A stretch of DNA of 64,000 nucleotides from Wenzhouxiangella sp. AB-CW3 (GCF_014725735.1 NZ_CP061368.1:1131225-1195224), one strand, 5' to 3'; counted from the stretch's first letter, positions 38,819 to 48,994 are shown. Numbers and translations are program-made. Notes: generated by a model not told the origin, from the letters alone.

Positions 38819-41559
38819 GGTTTGCTCCTTGGTGAGTTCGGGAGCAGGTTAGCGGCCCACATCCGCTTGGGGAAGAACGGCCCCGAATGACCGGTTACGT
38901 TGAGCTGATCGACGAGGCCAGAACCGCTGGCGCCCGTCTCAGGCCCGCCTGCCAGGTGCTGGGCATCACGGCACGCACTTATCAGCGCTGGACGGCTGAT
39001 GGCGGCGTGCGCGCCGACAAACGGCCTGAGGCAGTGCGCCCGTTGCCTTCTCACGCGCTCAAGCCTGAAGAACGGCAAGCGATTGTAACGGTCTGCAACG
39101 AGCCCGAGCACGCTTCCATGCCGCCGGGCCAGATCGTGCCGAAGTTGGCCGACGAGGGCCGCTACCTGGCCTCTGAGTCGAGCTTTTACCGCGTACTGAA
39201 TGACGAGGACCAGCAGCACCATCGCGGTCGTGCCCGCAAGCCTGCAGCGGCCCGGCCGCCAGCGACGCACTGTGCCGATGCGCCCAACACCGTTTGGTGT
39301 TGGGACATCACCTGGTTGCCGGCCGATATCCGTGGGCGCTTCTTCTTCCTGTACCTGATCATGGATCTGTTCAGCCGCAAGATCGTAGGCTGGGAAGTGC
39401 ATGATAGCGAGAGTGCCGTGCTGTCCAGTGAGCTGGTGCAGCAGACGGTCTGGCGGGAAGGCTGCGTCGATCAACCGCTGGTCCTCCATGGTGATAACGG
39501 CAGCCCGATCAAAGGTCAGACCGTCCAGGTCATGCTCGGCAAGCTGGGTATCACGGCCTCGTTCAGCCGACCGCGGGTCAGTGATGACAATGCCTTCGTC
39601 GAATCGTTGTTCCGAACCTGCAAGTATGTGCCGGACTTCCCGAAGACTGGCTTTGCCTCGCTGGAAGCGGCACGCGAGTGGGTCGCGCGCTTTGTCGAGT
39701 GGTACAACCATCAGCACAAGCATCGCGGGATCAACTACGTCACCCCGCACCAGCGCCACACTGGACAGGACATTGAGATCCTGGCCAAACGCCATGCCGT
39801 CTATCAAGCGGCGCGGGACAAGCATCCACAGCGCTGGAGTGGGGATACCCGCAACTGGTCTCCGGCAGGAGCCGTGTGGTTGAACCCGGAAAAGGAAAAG
39901 CAGCCGGAAAGTCAGGCTGCATGAGTATGGAAAAGGCGACTTCTATCTTGACAACCACCGAAGGCCATCGTCCAGGAGCGAGGCGAGCTGACCGAGCGGC
40001 CCGACAACCGCATTCTCATGCGCGGCCCAAGCTGGCCCAGCCTGCCCGATGTGCTGCGCAACAGCTTGCGCGTGACCTTCGAAGTCGACTACCTCACCGG
40101 CCAGCCCCAGGGCGGGGTGGTGCTGCCCTGGGCACAAGTCAACAACCATCGGCTCACGATGTCCTACCGCCCCACAACGGAGGCCGACGAACAGGCCCTG
40201 CTGGCCCTGCTGCCCGAAGGCGAGATCACCGACCTGGACCAGCTCCCCCAGACCCTGCCGGGCCACTCCATCAGCCTGACACCGGAGATCAAGCTCAACG
40301 GCGAGATCATCCTGACCGGCCCGACCACGGTCAACGCCTTCACCCTGGAGACCATGCTGGCGTTTGAGGTGCAGCAGGTGGCGGGTAATACCAAGTGGGC
40401 GATCCCGTTCCAGTCACCGATTCCCAAGGGCAGCTACGTGGCCATCATGGCCAATGCGGGGAGTGTGTCCACCCATGCCCTGGAGGCAGCACAACAGCGT
40501 GCTGAGGAGGCCCAGCACATCCTCGAGAACGAGCTGGAAGACCAGTACGACCAGATCGACCGCGAGCGCCTGATGGGAGATTTGTTCTACGCCGGCGTAT
40601 TGGCCTATCATGCCCAACTGGAGGGGCTTGGAGGACTGATGGCGGCACAGATGGGCGCGGAGTATCGAACCAACCTGAGCGTGGGCACCTACGGCTACCA
40701 GCCGTGGGTGCGCTATGTATTCGGCATGCCGATGGTGCTGGATGCGGGTGGTGTGCATATGGACCTGGACTATGTGCCAAGCCACCTGACCAAGCACAAT
40801 GGATCGGCGAGCCAACGCGCTGAAGCGGCACAACCATTGGGGATGCTGAAAAGCATCCTTGAAAACGTCGTTCCAGAACAACAGTTCAGTACCGAGGTAG
40901 AGCCAGCCGAAGGGGTGAGTGCAGTCGCCGCAATTGCCAAAGCCCAGGCTGAGGGGCAGCGGGTGTTTCATGTTACGCAGGACAATCTTGACGAAGCTAT
41001 GGCCGAAATCAGCATTAGTCAGGCTTCACGGGAGGACATTCAGCGGGCGGTGTCACAGTTTGGGTACGAGGCGATTGTGCATGAGGCGCCGATCACGGTT
41101 CCGGGTTGGCGTGGGAGTGGGTATATTCTGACCGACCCGGACACGGGGGCTGGGAGTTATATGATTGATGGGGGGAAGAATGGTGGGTTCCTCGCTATGT
41201 TGACTGGCATGGCGCAAGGGACTGCATTGGCAGCAATGATCATCGCAGTTTTTGCGGCGATACCTTTTGGTCTTTTTGCAGTAATTGGGATTCTGATCTT
41301 AATATTGGGAACGTTGCTCCCTGTTTTGTTGATTGTGATGAGCTATGCGGATCAAGTGTTTGATTCGGATGCGCAGCAAGAGTGCGTAAACGTTGGGAGA
41401 CTCATCGGTCTGGCTATTGCTAGCGTTATTGCCGCTTTCAAAACAGGCGGTATTACTGGTGGACTTCAGGCAATTGCCTTGGCAGCATTAACAGGGAAAT
41501 TCTCGAATAGGATGGATGCGATTTCAGCGTGTATCGAGTAACGTAATTTGTGAGCTAGT

Positions 41560-41763
41560 ATGAAGAAGTTTATTTCCTATTTAGGTTGGGCCGTTGCCAT
41601 TAGTGGCCCTATTTTTGTTATGGGGATTTTTGAGGCCTCCTTTAAGGCTGCCATGGTTGTATTTGTTTTAGGTATACTGCTAATCTTTGCATCGGGCGAT
41701 TTTCACACATCAGCTGAGAAAGAACGGCGTAAAGGGGGTTCGAAGTGTGAAAAGGAGACATGA
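41560..41763 (+). CDS. Small membrane protein, candidate immunity/partner G
   Basis: 67 residues, starting 18 bases after the tail-G stop. Two hydrophobic segments (WAVAISGPIFVMGIFEA and AAMVVFVLGILLIFASG) precede a charged C-terminus rich in Lys and Glu. No family recognised. It is the only partner in the array, besides A, that does not overlap its tail. Confidence 0.52.
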   Translation: MKKFISYLGWAVAISGPIFVMGIFEASFKAAMVVFVLGILLIFASGDFHTSAEKERRKGGSKCEKET

Positions 41764-42123
41764 CATGCCATTGCTGTCCGGGTTGTACTTGTAACAAGTT
41801 GTAGTGCAATTTACCCACAACAGTACATACGATCGTTCTCTTGAAAGGTGCGGCAAGCTGTTTCTGAGAAAGAACCAGGTGTCCTGTCCACACTGTCCAC
41901 AGTAAGCGAGCGGTAGAGAAATCGCATGTTTTTGATCAAAGATTGTCGAGTTTCGCTACTTTTACCTCGGCAATTTCCTCAATTTCGTCGACTGGACGAC
42001 CATTTCCACTCCGTTCGTGGACGAATTTGCTCAATTCCCGATGCCAGGACGAGCAAAGCTGCGGACAGTGGCCGCCCGGGTATCGGATAGACGTTGTTAT
42101 TTCCGCTTTCGACTACGGCGGTA
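41764..42123. other. Non-coding spacer of unclear origin
   Basis: About 360 bases between partner G and the second IS3 element. No open frame on either strand has recognisable content and there is no cassette homology. It directly abuts the IS3 right end at 42124, and the opposite flank of that IS is cassette H, so the two flanks did not originally adjoin. It may be a remnant of lost cassette or chromosomal DNA. Confidence 0.45.
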
Positions 42124-42237
42124 CGGTGGTTGTCAAGATAGAAGTCGCCTTTTCCATACTCATGCAGCCTGACTTTCCGGCTGCTTTTCCTTTTCCGGGT
42201 TCAACCACACGGCTCCGTAACCGGTCATTACAGACCG

Positions 42238-43806
42238 TTACCGACTGACCCTCTGCAAGTCCGACACCAGCGGTTCGCCAGCGAACGTGTCTTTCCAGAC
42301 CTGTGGCACCAGCTCTCCGACCCGGCTGGCCGGGTGCTCGTTGACGCGCTGTAGCACATCCACCAGGTAGGTGTAGGGGTCGACCTCATGCAGCCGGCAG
42401 GTCACCAGCAGGCTCTGGATCACGCCGATATGACGAGCGCCGAGTTCCGACCAGCTAAAGAGCCAGTTCTTGCGGCCCATCGGGATCGGCCGAAGGGCCC
42501 GCTCCAGATGATTGGTATCGATCGGGACATCGGGGTCGCTCAGGAACACCTGCAAAGCGGCCTGACGCCCCGCCACATAGCCGAGCGCCTTGAGCAAAGG
42601 GCTGGACCTGGCCAGATCCATGCGTTGACGCTGCTGATCACACCAGGCCCAGAAGGCCTTGACGACCGGGAGACTGTGCTCGGCCCGCCAAGTCAGCTTC
42701 TTGTCGCCATGCAGATCCTTCTGGCGGATCTGGCGCTCGATCTGGTAGAGCTGACCGATCAGCTCCAGCGCCTCGTTGGCAGCCTTGGGCTCGGCTTTCA
42801 GCGCCGCCTCGAACTTGCGTCTGGCGTGCGCCCAGCAGTTGGCATGAGTGACGGCAGGACGTTGGTCCACATACTTGGTATAAGCCGAGTGCCCGTCGGT
42901 CACCAAGGTGCCATCGAAGTGCTCACCCAGAGCCTGGGTCACGACTTTGCTGCCGCGTGAGTCGGAGAAGATGAAGCAGACTTCATCATCCTCCCCATAC
43001 ACCGGCCAGAACCAGCCCTGTTTCATCTTGCCCGGCTTGCCACGTCCAGCCTTGATCGGCGTTTCGTCCATCGCCAGGACTTTCGAGCGCAGGATGTGTT
43101 CGAGCTGGGCATCATAAACGGGCTTGAGCAGCCTGATGGCTCGCTCAACCAGTTGGGTCAGCGTATTGCGGCTGACCGTAATGCCGCTCATAGCCAGCCG
43201 CTGATGCTGACGGTACAGGGGCAGGTGATAGCAGAACTTGTCGATCAGCAGGCCGGCCAGGAAGCTGACATCGGCCAGGCTGCCCTCCAGCACGTTGGCC
43301 GGGGTGGGTGCGGTGTGGATGTGGTCGCTACGCTTGTCCTTGACCACGGCCCGGCGATACTCCAGCACCACGTAGCTACCGGGCCGTTGGGCCAGACGAT
43401 GCGTGACCTTCTCATCGATCACCTCACGGTGCTCCCGGGGGATCGATTCGGCCTCCGGATCCGCTACATGGATCACTTCGACCGGCACGTCCTCGTTGAA
43501 GCGAAGACCCGAGTCGGTAACCGCATCACCGCGTTCCTTGGCACCCTTGCGACGGGTATAGCTGACTTGTTCAGTCGGTGTCGGGGATTCTGATTCAGGC
43601 AACGCATTGAACAGCAGTCCGCTACGGGCATCCTGATCGATCAGGCGCTTCTCGGACTTGCGCCCAAAGACTTGACGTTGAAGCCAGGCAAGCTGTTGCT
43701 TGACGGACTGAAGCTCCTCGCGCAGCGCGTCATTCTCATTACGCAACTGGACATTCTCGCTCGTCGTGCTATCCGTCTTGGAAGTGGCCTCAACCATGGG
43801 CTGCAT
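42238..43806 (-). CDS. tnpC: IS66 transposase TnpC (intact, copy 3)
   Basis: 522 residues, identical to the product of 36596-38164; DDE motifs AMDETPIK, VTDGHSAY and NHLERALRP are present. Expected to be functional. Confidence 0.96.
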   Translation of the reverse strand: MQPMVEATSKTDSTTSENVQLRNENDALREELQSVKQQLAWLQRQVFGRKSEKRLIDQDARSGLLFNALPESESPTPTEQVSYTRRKGAKERGDAVTDSGLRFNEDVPVEVIHVADPEAESIPREHREVIDEKVTHRLAQRPGSYVVLEYRRAVVKDKRSDHIHTAPTPANVLEGSLADVSFLAGLLIDKFCYHLPLYRQHQRLAMSGITVSRNTLTQLVERAIRLLKPVYDAQLEHILRSKVLAMDETPIKAGRGKPGKMKQGWFWPVYGEDDEVCFIFSDSRGSKVVTQALGEHFDGTLVTDGHSAYTKYVDQRPAVTHANCWAHARRKFEAALKAEPKAANEALELIGQLYQIERQIRQKDLHGDKKLTWRAEHSLPVVKAFWAWCDQQRQRMDLARSSPLLKALGYVAGRQAALQVFLSDPDVPIDTNHLERALRPIPMGRKNWLFSWSELGARHIGVIQSLLVTCRLHEVDPYTYLVDVLQRVNEHPASRVGELVPQVWKDTFAGEPLVSDLQRVSR

Positions 43807-44170
43807 TATACCTTGCTACAGCGCCGACAGGATGCTGATAGCGCTTGAACTGACGCGATTTCTGGACCTGAACACCATCAAGCAACAGCTTCAACTCCGT
43901 CCAGCTCAAGGCCTGTTTCTCGCCACGCTGGCAGTTGTAGTTGAATTGCCCTTGCTCGAGTCGCTTGGACCAAAGACAGTAGCCGCCACGATCAAAGTAC
44001 AGCACCTTCATGTAGGTCCGTCGGCGATTGATGAACACGAACAGGTGACCACTCATCGGGTCTTCATTGAGCTGGTTGCGCGCCAGTGCCGCCAACCCGT
44101 CAAACTGCTTGCGCATGTCGGTGGGCCGCGCGTACAGCCACACTCGAACACGGTCTTCTGGAAAGAACAT
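43790..44170 (-). CDS. tnpB: IS66 accessory protein TnpB (copy 3)
   Basis: 126 residues, identical to the other two copies; overlaps tnpC by 17 bases and tnpA by one. Confidence 0.92.
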   Translation of the reverse strand: MFFPEDRVRVWLYARPTDMRKQFDGLAALARNQLNEDPMSGHLFVFINRRRTYMKVLYFDRGGYCLWSKRLEQGQFNYNCQRGEKQALSWTELKLLLDGVQVQKSRQFKRYQHPVGAVARYNAAHG

Positions 44171-44460
44171 CAGCTGCGACGGAAGCGGAGGCACACACCA
44201 TTACCGAGGTCCAGCTCAATGTCCCAGCCAGGGTCAGTTGCCGCCAGACCCCCCAGGTCGATCCATGGCTCAGACTCTGCCGATTCCTCGGCACGAGAGT
44301 CAGATTCCGATGACAGCTTGCGTTTCCAGTTACAAAAGGTGCTCAATGAAAGCCCCTCGCGTCGGCAGAAGACGCTTTGAGTCAAGCCGCTATCAGCCTG
44401 CTTGGAAATCAGACTTCTCCATTGATCAGCAGATCGGCGGATACGGGTCGTGCGTGACAT
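44170..44460 (-). CDS. tnpA: IS66 accessory protein TnpA (copy 3)
   Basis: 96 residues, identical to the other two copies; first gene of the IS66 set. Confidence 0.9.
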   Translation of the reverse strand: MSRTTRIRRSADQWRSLISKQADSGLTQSVFCRREGLSLSTFCNWKRKLSSESDSRAEESAESEPWIDLGGLAATDPGWDIELDLGNGVCLRFRRS

Positions 44461-45512
44461 GGTTTGCTCCTTGGTGAGTTCGGGAGCAGGTTAGCGGCCC
44501 ACATCCGCTTGGGGAAGAACGGCCCCGAATGACCGGTTACACGGCTCCTGCCGGAGACCAGTTGCGGGTATCCCCACTCCAGCGCTGTGGATGCTTGTCC
44601 CGCGCCGCTTGATAGACGGCATGGCGTTTGGCCAGGATCTCAATGTCCTGTCCAGTGTGGCGCTGGTGCGGGGTGACGTAGTTGATCCCGCGATGCTTGT
44701 GCTGATGGTTGTACCACTCGACAAAGCGCGCGACCCACTCGCGTGCCGCTTCCAGCGAGGCAAAGCCAGTCTTCGGGAAGTCCGGCACATACTTGCAGGT
44801 TCGGAACAACGATTCGACGAAGGCATTGTCATCACTGACCCGCGGTCGGCTGAACGAGGCCGTGATACCCAGCTTGCCGAGCATGACCTGGACGGTCTGA
44901 CCTTTGATCGGGCTGCCGTTATCACCATGGAGGACCAGCGGTTGATCGACGCAGCCTTCCCGCCAGACCGTCTGCTGCACCAGCTCACTGGACAGCACGG
45001 CACTCTCGCTATCATGCACTTCCCAGCCTACGATCTTGCGGCTGAACAGATCCATGATCAGGTACAGGAAGAAGAAGCGCCCACGGATATCGGCCGGCAA
45101 CCAGGTGATGTCCCAACACCAAACGGTGTTGGGCGCATCGGCACAGTGCGTCGCTGGCGGCCGGGCCGCTGCAGGCTTGCGGGCACGACCGCGATGGTGC
45201 TGCTGGTCCTCGTCATTCAGTACGCGGTAAAAGCTCGACTCAGAGGCCAGGTAGCGGCCCTCGTCGGCCAACTTCGGCACGATCTGGCCCGGCGGCATGG
45301 AAGCGTGCTCGGGCTCGTTGCAGACCGTTACAATCGCTTGCCGTTCTTCAGGCTTGAGCGCGTGAGAAGGCAACGGGCGCACTGCCTCAGGCCGTTTGTC
45401 GGCGCGCACGCCGCCATCAGCCGTCCAGCGCTGATAAGTGCGTGCCGTGATGCCCAGCACCTGGCAGGCGGGCCTGAGACGGGCGCCAGCGGTTCTGGCC
45501 TCGTCGATCAGC

Positions 45513-46037
45513 TCAACAGCTTTCTGGCGATCCGGGGTGCTGATCATTCGTCCTCTCCGTCCCCCAGATCGCCCGGGCTTTTTTTGACAAGGTAAGCAAG
45601 GCAGCCGTCTCCGCCAGGGCCTTTTCCTTGCGTGCCAGATCGCGCTCGAGTTCGCGCATCTTCCGGCGTTGTTCCCGGTCAGCCTTCACTTGGCTGGCGG
45701 TGCGTTCCTCGGCCCAGTCGTTGGCCTGCTCGCAGGCCCGACGCCAAGCAGCCAGCTGCTCAGGATACAGGCCGCGCTTGCGGCAGTATTCCGAGCGCTC
45801 AGACTCGTTCATCGAAGCCGTTTCAATCACGGCCGCGAACTTGTCCCGAGCACTCCAGCCCTGGGCGTCAGATCCGGCATCGGGGTACAGCTCTCCGCGC
45901 TCCCGAGCCTGCTTGCGCCACAAGTACACCGTCGGCTCAGAAATGCCTTCCTCAGCGGCGACTTCTCGGACCGTTCGATTATGTGGTGGGCACAATTTGG
46001 CCAGCACTGATTTTCTGCGTTCTTCTGAATACTTCAC
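45513..46037 (-). pseudogene. IS3-family OrfA with one-base deletion
   Basis: Same as OrfA at 36046-36540 up to KKARAIWG, but a G is missing from the run near 45563. The zero frame therefore reads TERTNDQ and overruns the orfB start, and the -1 frameshift product now meets a stop. The OrfAB fusion transposase cannot form from this copy. Confidence 0.82.
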
Positions 46038-46106
46038 TGTCAGCTCCTGTCCGCCCCCTCTTGGAGACTATTTTAGAGGAGACGACAACTATCCTGACAG
46101 AGGGGG

Positions 46107-47368
46107 AGACCATGCTGGCGTTCGAGGTGCAGCAACTGGCGGGCAACACCAAGTGGGCGATCCCGTTTCAGGCGCCGGTGCCGAAGGGGAGTTACGTGGC
46201 GATCATGTCCAATGCGGGGAGTGTTTCTACTCACGCGCTGGAGGCGGCACAACAGCGTGCTGAGGAGGCCCAGCACATCCTCGAGAACGAGCTTGAAGAC
46301 CAGTACGACCAGATCGACAGAGAACGCCTGATGGGGGATTTATTCTACGCCGGCGTATTGGCCTATCATGCCCAACTGGAGGGGCTTGGAGGACTAATGG
46401 CGGCCCAGATGAGTGCGGAGTATCGAACCAACCTGAGTGTGGGAACCTATGGCTACCAGCCTTGGGTCAGATATGTTTACGGAATGCCCATGGCATTGGA
46501 TGCCGGTGGGGTGCATATGGATCTAGACTATGTGCCGAGTCACTTGACCAAGCACAATGGCAGTGCCAGTCAGCGCACCGAGGCCGCCCGGCCTTTGGGT
46601 ATGCTTAAGAGCATCCTTGAGAATGTGGTTCCCGAACAACAGTTCAGCACCGAAGAGGAGCCGGTCGAGGGGGTGAGTGCGGTCGCGGCCATTGCAATAG
46701 CCCAGGCCGAGGGGCAGCGGGTTTTTCGGGTAACCCAAGACAATCTCAACGATGTCATGGCCGAGATCAGTATCAGTCAAGCTTCACGGGAGGATATTCA
46801 GCGGGCTGTGAGTCAGTTTGGCTATGAGGCGCTTGTGCATGAAGCGTCCATTACCGTACCGGGATGGCGGGGGAGTGGATATATTCTGACCGACCCGGAG
46901 ACCGGGGCCGGGAGTTATATGATTGATGGGGGAAGGAATGGGGGCTTTTCCTGGCCTGAGGGTTCATCATCATTCATGCTGTTTGTTGGCGGTGCAGGAA
47001 AAGTACTTCCCTTGTGGTTGTTGATAGCGCTAGCCATTTATACGCTAATTTCGGCGGTACATGCTCTTATAGAGGCCCACACAGTCCTAAGTGATGCTGG
47101 CTGTGATCCACGCATTTTCCAAACACTACTAGCGATACTTGCTATCTTTGTCGCTTTGAGTCTGTTTTTGTCTACACTTGGTGCGGTAGTGCTTGTAACG
47201 ATCGTGCTAGTGCTCGTCTCGGCTTTTGCGGTTGCCCTTGCGGAAGCGATTGCTGGAATAAATTGTTCTGTCCAGACACGGAGTGATTTGGATGAGAGAG
47301 TCCTATACAAAAGTTGTTCTGTGGTCCGCCGTACTTCCACCCGTCGCATTGGCAATCATTGCCTCTGA
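46107..47368 (+). pseudogene. 5'-truncated cassette H with tail H, cut by IS3
   Basis: Cassette sequence starts at the IS3 edge (ETMLAFEVQQLAGNTKW, matching about 20523). A longer open frame continues leftwards into the IS, which is accidental. After the junction motif near 46940, tail H starts GGFSWPEGSSSFMLFVGG and has Cys in SDAGCDPRIF and GINCSVQ, 53 residues apart. Other tails stop within a few residues of the second Cys, but this one runs on for about 33 residues into the partner gene. A single lost base would explain this, since a TGA lies at 47284-47286 in another frame. Confidence 0.72.
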
Positions 47369-47816
47369 AACATGTTATAAGAGGTGGTTGATATGTGCTG
47401 TTGGGGTAATGTGGGTTTGTCTTTCTGTGATACTTGCGATTGGTTCTGGCATGTTTCTGGCGGGGATTATCATGGCAAACCTCTATGTGGTGGTCTTCTT
47501 GCATTTGGTGATTCACTCTTCTAGAAAATCCATGATATTTTACTTGTTTCTAAATACCCAGAAGAAAGAGAGAGGTTTTGCCGAGGAAGACCAAAGGATC
47601 GCCGAGTATCCGCCGGCTTCACAGCGGATGGCAGTATTGGCCCAATACGCCATTTTGGCAACAACGACAGCTGGTTTGTCATATTTTATTTGGACGCCCG
47701 ATAAGTACGGCTTGTGGCTCTTAATGACCGTCTTGCTATGCGCATATTTTGGTTTGGCGATATTTCTTGCCATAAAGCCCCAAGCGTCCATGAAAGGTTC
47801 GTTAGGGGGGGCATAA
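47292..47816 (+). CDS. Small membrane protein, candidate immunity/partner H
   Basis: About 174 residues from ATG 47292 (GTG 47283 is also possible). Four or five hydrophobic segments, for example VVLWSAVLPPVALAII, GVMWVCLSVILAIGSGMFL and LLMTVLLCAYFGLAIFLAI, with a soluble loop around KKERGFAEEDQRIAEYP. It overlaps the present tail-H frame by 77 bases, more than at other cassettes, probably because tail H is frameshifted. Confidence 0.58.
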   Translation: MRESYTKVVLWSAVLPPVALAIIASETCYKRWLICAVGVMWVCLSVILAIGSGMFLAGIIMANLYVVVFLHLVIHSSRKSMIFYLFLNTQKKERGFAEEDQRIAEYPPASQRMAVLAQYAILATTTAGLSYFIWTPDKYGLWLLMTVLLCAYFGLAIFLAIKPQASMKGSLGGA

Positions 47817-47843
47817 CGAGAGGTAGAAAACTGAGCGTGGCGC

Positions 47844-48072
47844 GGAAGTTCACCAACTGGATGGGCAACTTCCGCCACGTCAACGCCGCCATGCAACATG
47901 CCAGCGCCGGCGGCATTCCGGTTGGCATGAGCTCAAGCAACAACAGTTCGGTCACCAACGTGATCCTGGAGCATGTCTGGGTCGAAGCGGCCATTGACTA
48001 TATCCCGTCAGGCGGTCGTTATATGGTGGAAGCCGACACCTGGGTGGCGCTGGATGCCAGTTTCAAGCAGTA
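47844..48072 (+). pseudogene. Cassette I remnant
   Basis: Homology to the full gene from about 47844 (RKFTNWMGNFRHVNAAMQHA, matching about 19681) to the segment VALDASFKQY near 48072, where it stops abruptly before an unrelated 32-base stretch and an IS3-family element. No junction motif or tail survives. It begins about 28 bases after partner H ends. Confidence 0.8.
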
Positions 48073-48109
48073 TCACTGCTGTCCCATAAACAGCTAAAAA
48101 GGAATGGTC

Positions 48110-48994
48110 TTACCCCGCTTCAGTGGACAGTTCAGGTTTTGGGGTTGAAGTGAATTGAGCATAGCGCTTCTCGAACTCCATCGGTGCGACTTGACCGAGA
48201 CTCTGATGTCGACGCCTAGGGTTGTACCAGCCTTCGATGAACTCGAACACAGCCCGGCGGGCCTGCGCATGGTTCCGGAACCGGCTGCCCTGAAGCAGTT
48301 CGCACTCGAGCGTGGCAAAGAAGCTCTCGGCCATGGCGTTATCGTAGCAGTCTCCAACGCTGCCCATCGAAGGCACTATCCCGGCCTTGCGGCATTGCTC
48401 GCCGAATTCCAGCGAGGTGTACTGGCAGCCTTGGTCGGAGTGGTGGATCACCCGACTCGGCTGCCGGCGCCGGATGGCCATCTCCAGGGCATCGAGCACC
48501 AGCTCGGCCCGCAGATGACCGGCCATCGACCAGCCGACAATCCGGCGACTGAACACGTCCAGCACCACCGCCAGATACAGAAAACCCGACCAGGTCGGAA
48601 TGTAGGTGATATCGGCGACCCAGAGCTGATCCGGACGCTCGGCCGTAAAGTCTCGCTCAACGCGATCCGGGGCGGCACGGTCAGTCCGGCCGCGTCGGGT
48701 GGTCACTACCCAGCGACGCCGGGTCACGCCCACCAGGCCGTCTTCGCGCATCAGGCGCGCGACCCGCTTGCGACCAACTTGCCAGCCTTCTTCGACCAGG
48801 TCGGCGTGGATCTTTGGCGCACCGTAGCGGCCCTTCGAGGCCGCATGATGGGCGCGAATGCGCGCCAACAGACGCGCGTCCTCGCGCTTGCGGCGGCAGA
48901 TATCGCGTCGGCGCCACGCGTAGTACCCACTGGTGGAGAGACCCAGCACCCGGCACATCGTGGCAACCGGAAATTCGGCCCGGTGAGCGCTCAC
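48110..48994 (-). CDS. IS3-family OrfB (DDE integrase)
   Basis: 294 residues with an HTH-like N-terminus (MCRVLGLSTSGYYAWRRR), SKGRYGAPKIHADL, and an integrase core: WVADITYIPTWSG (D), HHSDQGCQYTS (D), DNAMAESFFATLE (E). It is probably made as an OrfAB fusion by -1 frameshifting at the A7 run (49051-49057, minus strand). Its stop lies six bases inside the IS end. Confidence 0.93.
   Translation of the reverse strand: MSAHRAEFPVATMCRVLGLSTSGYYAWRRRDICRRKREDARLLARIRAHHAASKGRYGAPKIHADLVEEGWQVGRKRVARLMREDGLVGVTRRRWVVTTRRGRTDRAAPDRVERDFTAERPDQLWVADITYIPTWSGFLYLAVVLDVFSRRIVGWSMAGHLRAELVLDALEMAIRRRQPSRVIHHSDQGCQYTSLEFGEQCRKAGIVPSMGSVGDCYDNAMAESFFATLECELLQGSRFRNHAQARRAVFEFIEGWYNPRRRHQSLGQVAPMEFEKRYAQFTSTPKPELSTEAG

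Larger units (their letters stand above)
36575..38898 (-). mobile_element. IS66-family element, copy 2 (2324 bp)
   Basis: Complete IS66 in reverse orientation with GTAACCGGTCATT ends and the 8-bp duplication GTTGAGCT (36567-36574, 38899-38906). It is nested in orfB of the IS3 element. All three genes are intact, so this copy could be active. Confidence 0.95.
36537..39924 (+). pseudogene. IS3-family OrfB (DDE integrase), interrupted by IS66 copy 2
   Basis: OrfB starts MISTPDRQKAVEL at 36537 and is cut at 36574 by IS66. It continues from 38907 (IDEARTAGARLRPACQVLG) to 39924. The integrase core has WDITWLPADI, HGDNGSPIKG and DDNAFVESLF as the D, D and E motifs. With the IS66 and one 8-bp duplication removed the frame is intact, so the interruption is the only visible defect. 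Confidence 0.9.
35977..39960 (+). mobile_element. IS3-family element copy 1 (1652 bp) containing a nested IS66
   Basis: Ends align as imperfect inverted repeats: CCCCCTCTGTCAGGATAG at the left and, read inward from the right, CGGTGGTTGTCAAGATAG. AAGG flanks both sides (35973-35976, 39961-39964), and removing one copy restores cassette G. It encodes OrfA and OrfB with an A7 slippery site at 36498-36504. IS66 copy 2 sits inside orfB. Total span is 3984 bases, or 1652 without the IS66 and its extra 8-bp duplication. Confidence 0.88.
35491..41541 (+). pseudogene. Cassette G with tail G, interrupted by a palindromic element and an IS3/IS66 nest
   Basis: Homology begins at 35491 (matching 19799, ILEHVWVEAA), directly on the partner-F stop. 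A 145-bp palindromic element disrupts the core at 35530-35674. The IS3-family element lies at 35977-39960, flanked by AAGG. Sequence resumes at 39961 with KAIVQERGELTERPDN and is open to the junction motif near 41175. Tail G starts GGFLAMLTGMAQGTALAA, has Cys in DAQQECVNVG and ISACIE (48 residues apart), and stops at 41541. The 3' half from about 40018 is intact. Confidence 0.78.
42217..44540 (-). mobile_element. IS66-family element, copy 3 (2324 bp)
   Basis: Complete element with GTAACCGGTCATT ends and the 8-bp duplication ACGGCTCC (42209-42216, 44541-44548), nested in the second IS3 copy. The site differs from that of copy 2, so the two nestings are independent insertions. All genes are intact. 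Confidence 0.95.
42160..45547 (-). pseudogene. IS3-family OrfB, interrupted by IS66 copy 3
   Basis: Runs from 45547 (MISTPDRQKAVELIDEA) to 44549, is cut by IS66, and finishes at 42216-42160 (NPEKEKQPESQAA). The DDE core (WDITWLP, HGDNGSP, FVESLF) is intact; only the last 18 or so codons are separated. The truncated product would keep the whole catalytic core. Confidence 0.88.
42124..46106 (-). mobile_element. IS3-family element copy 2 (1651 bp) containing a nested IS66
   Basis: Same element as at 35977-39960, in reverse orientation, with the same two ends. It is one base shorter because of a missing G in orfA. The flanks (GGTA at left, AGAC at right) do not match, so no target duplication remains. 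It truncates cassette H. IS66 copy 3 is nested near the 3' end of orfB. Confidence 0.88.

Noticed and set aside
45632-47368. A single 578-codon frame joining IS3 sequence to cassette H
   Set aside because: The first part is antisense to the IS3 orfA and the join at 46106 is the IS end; the continuity of frame is accidental.
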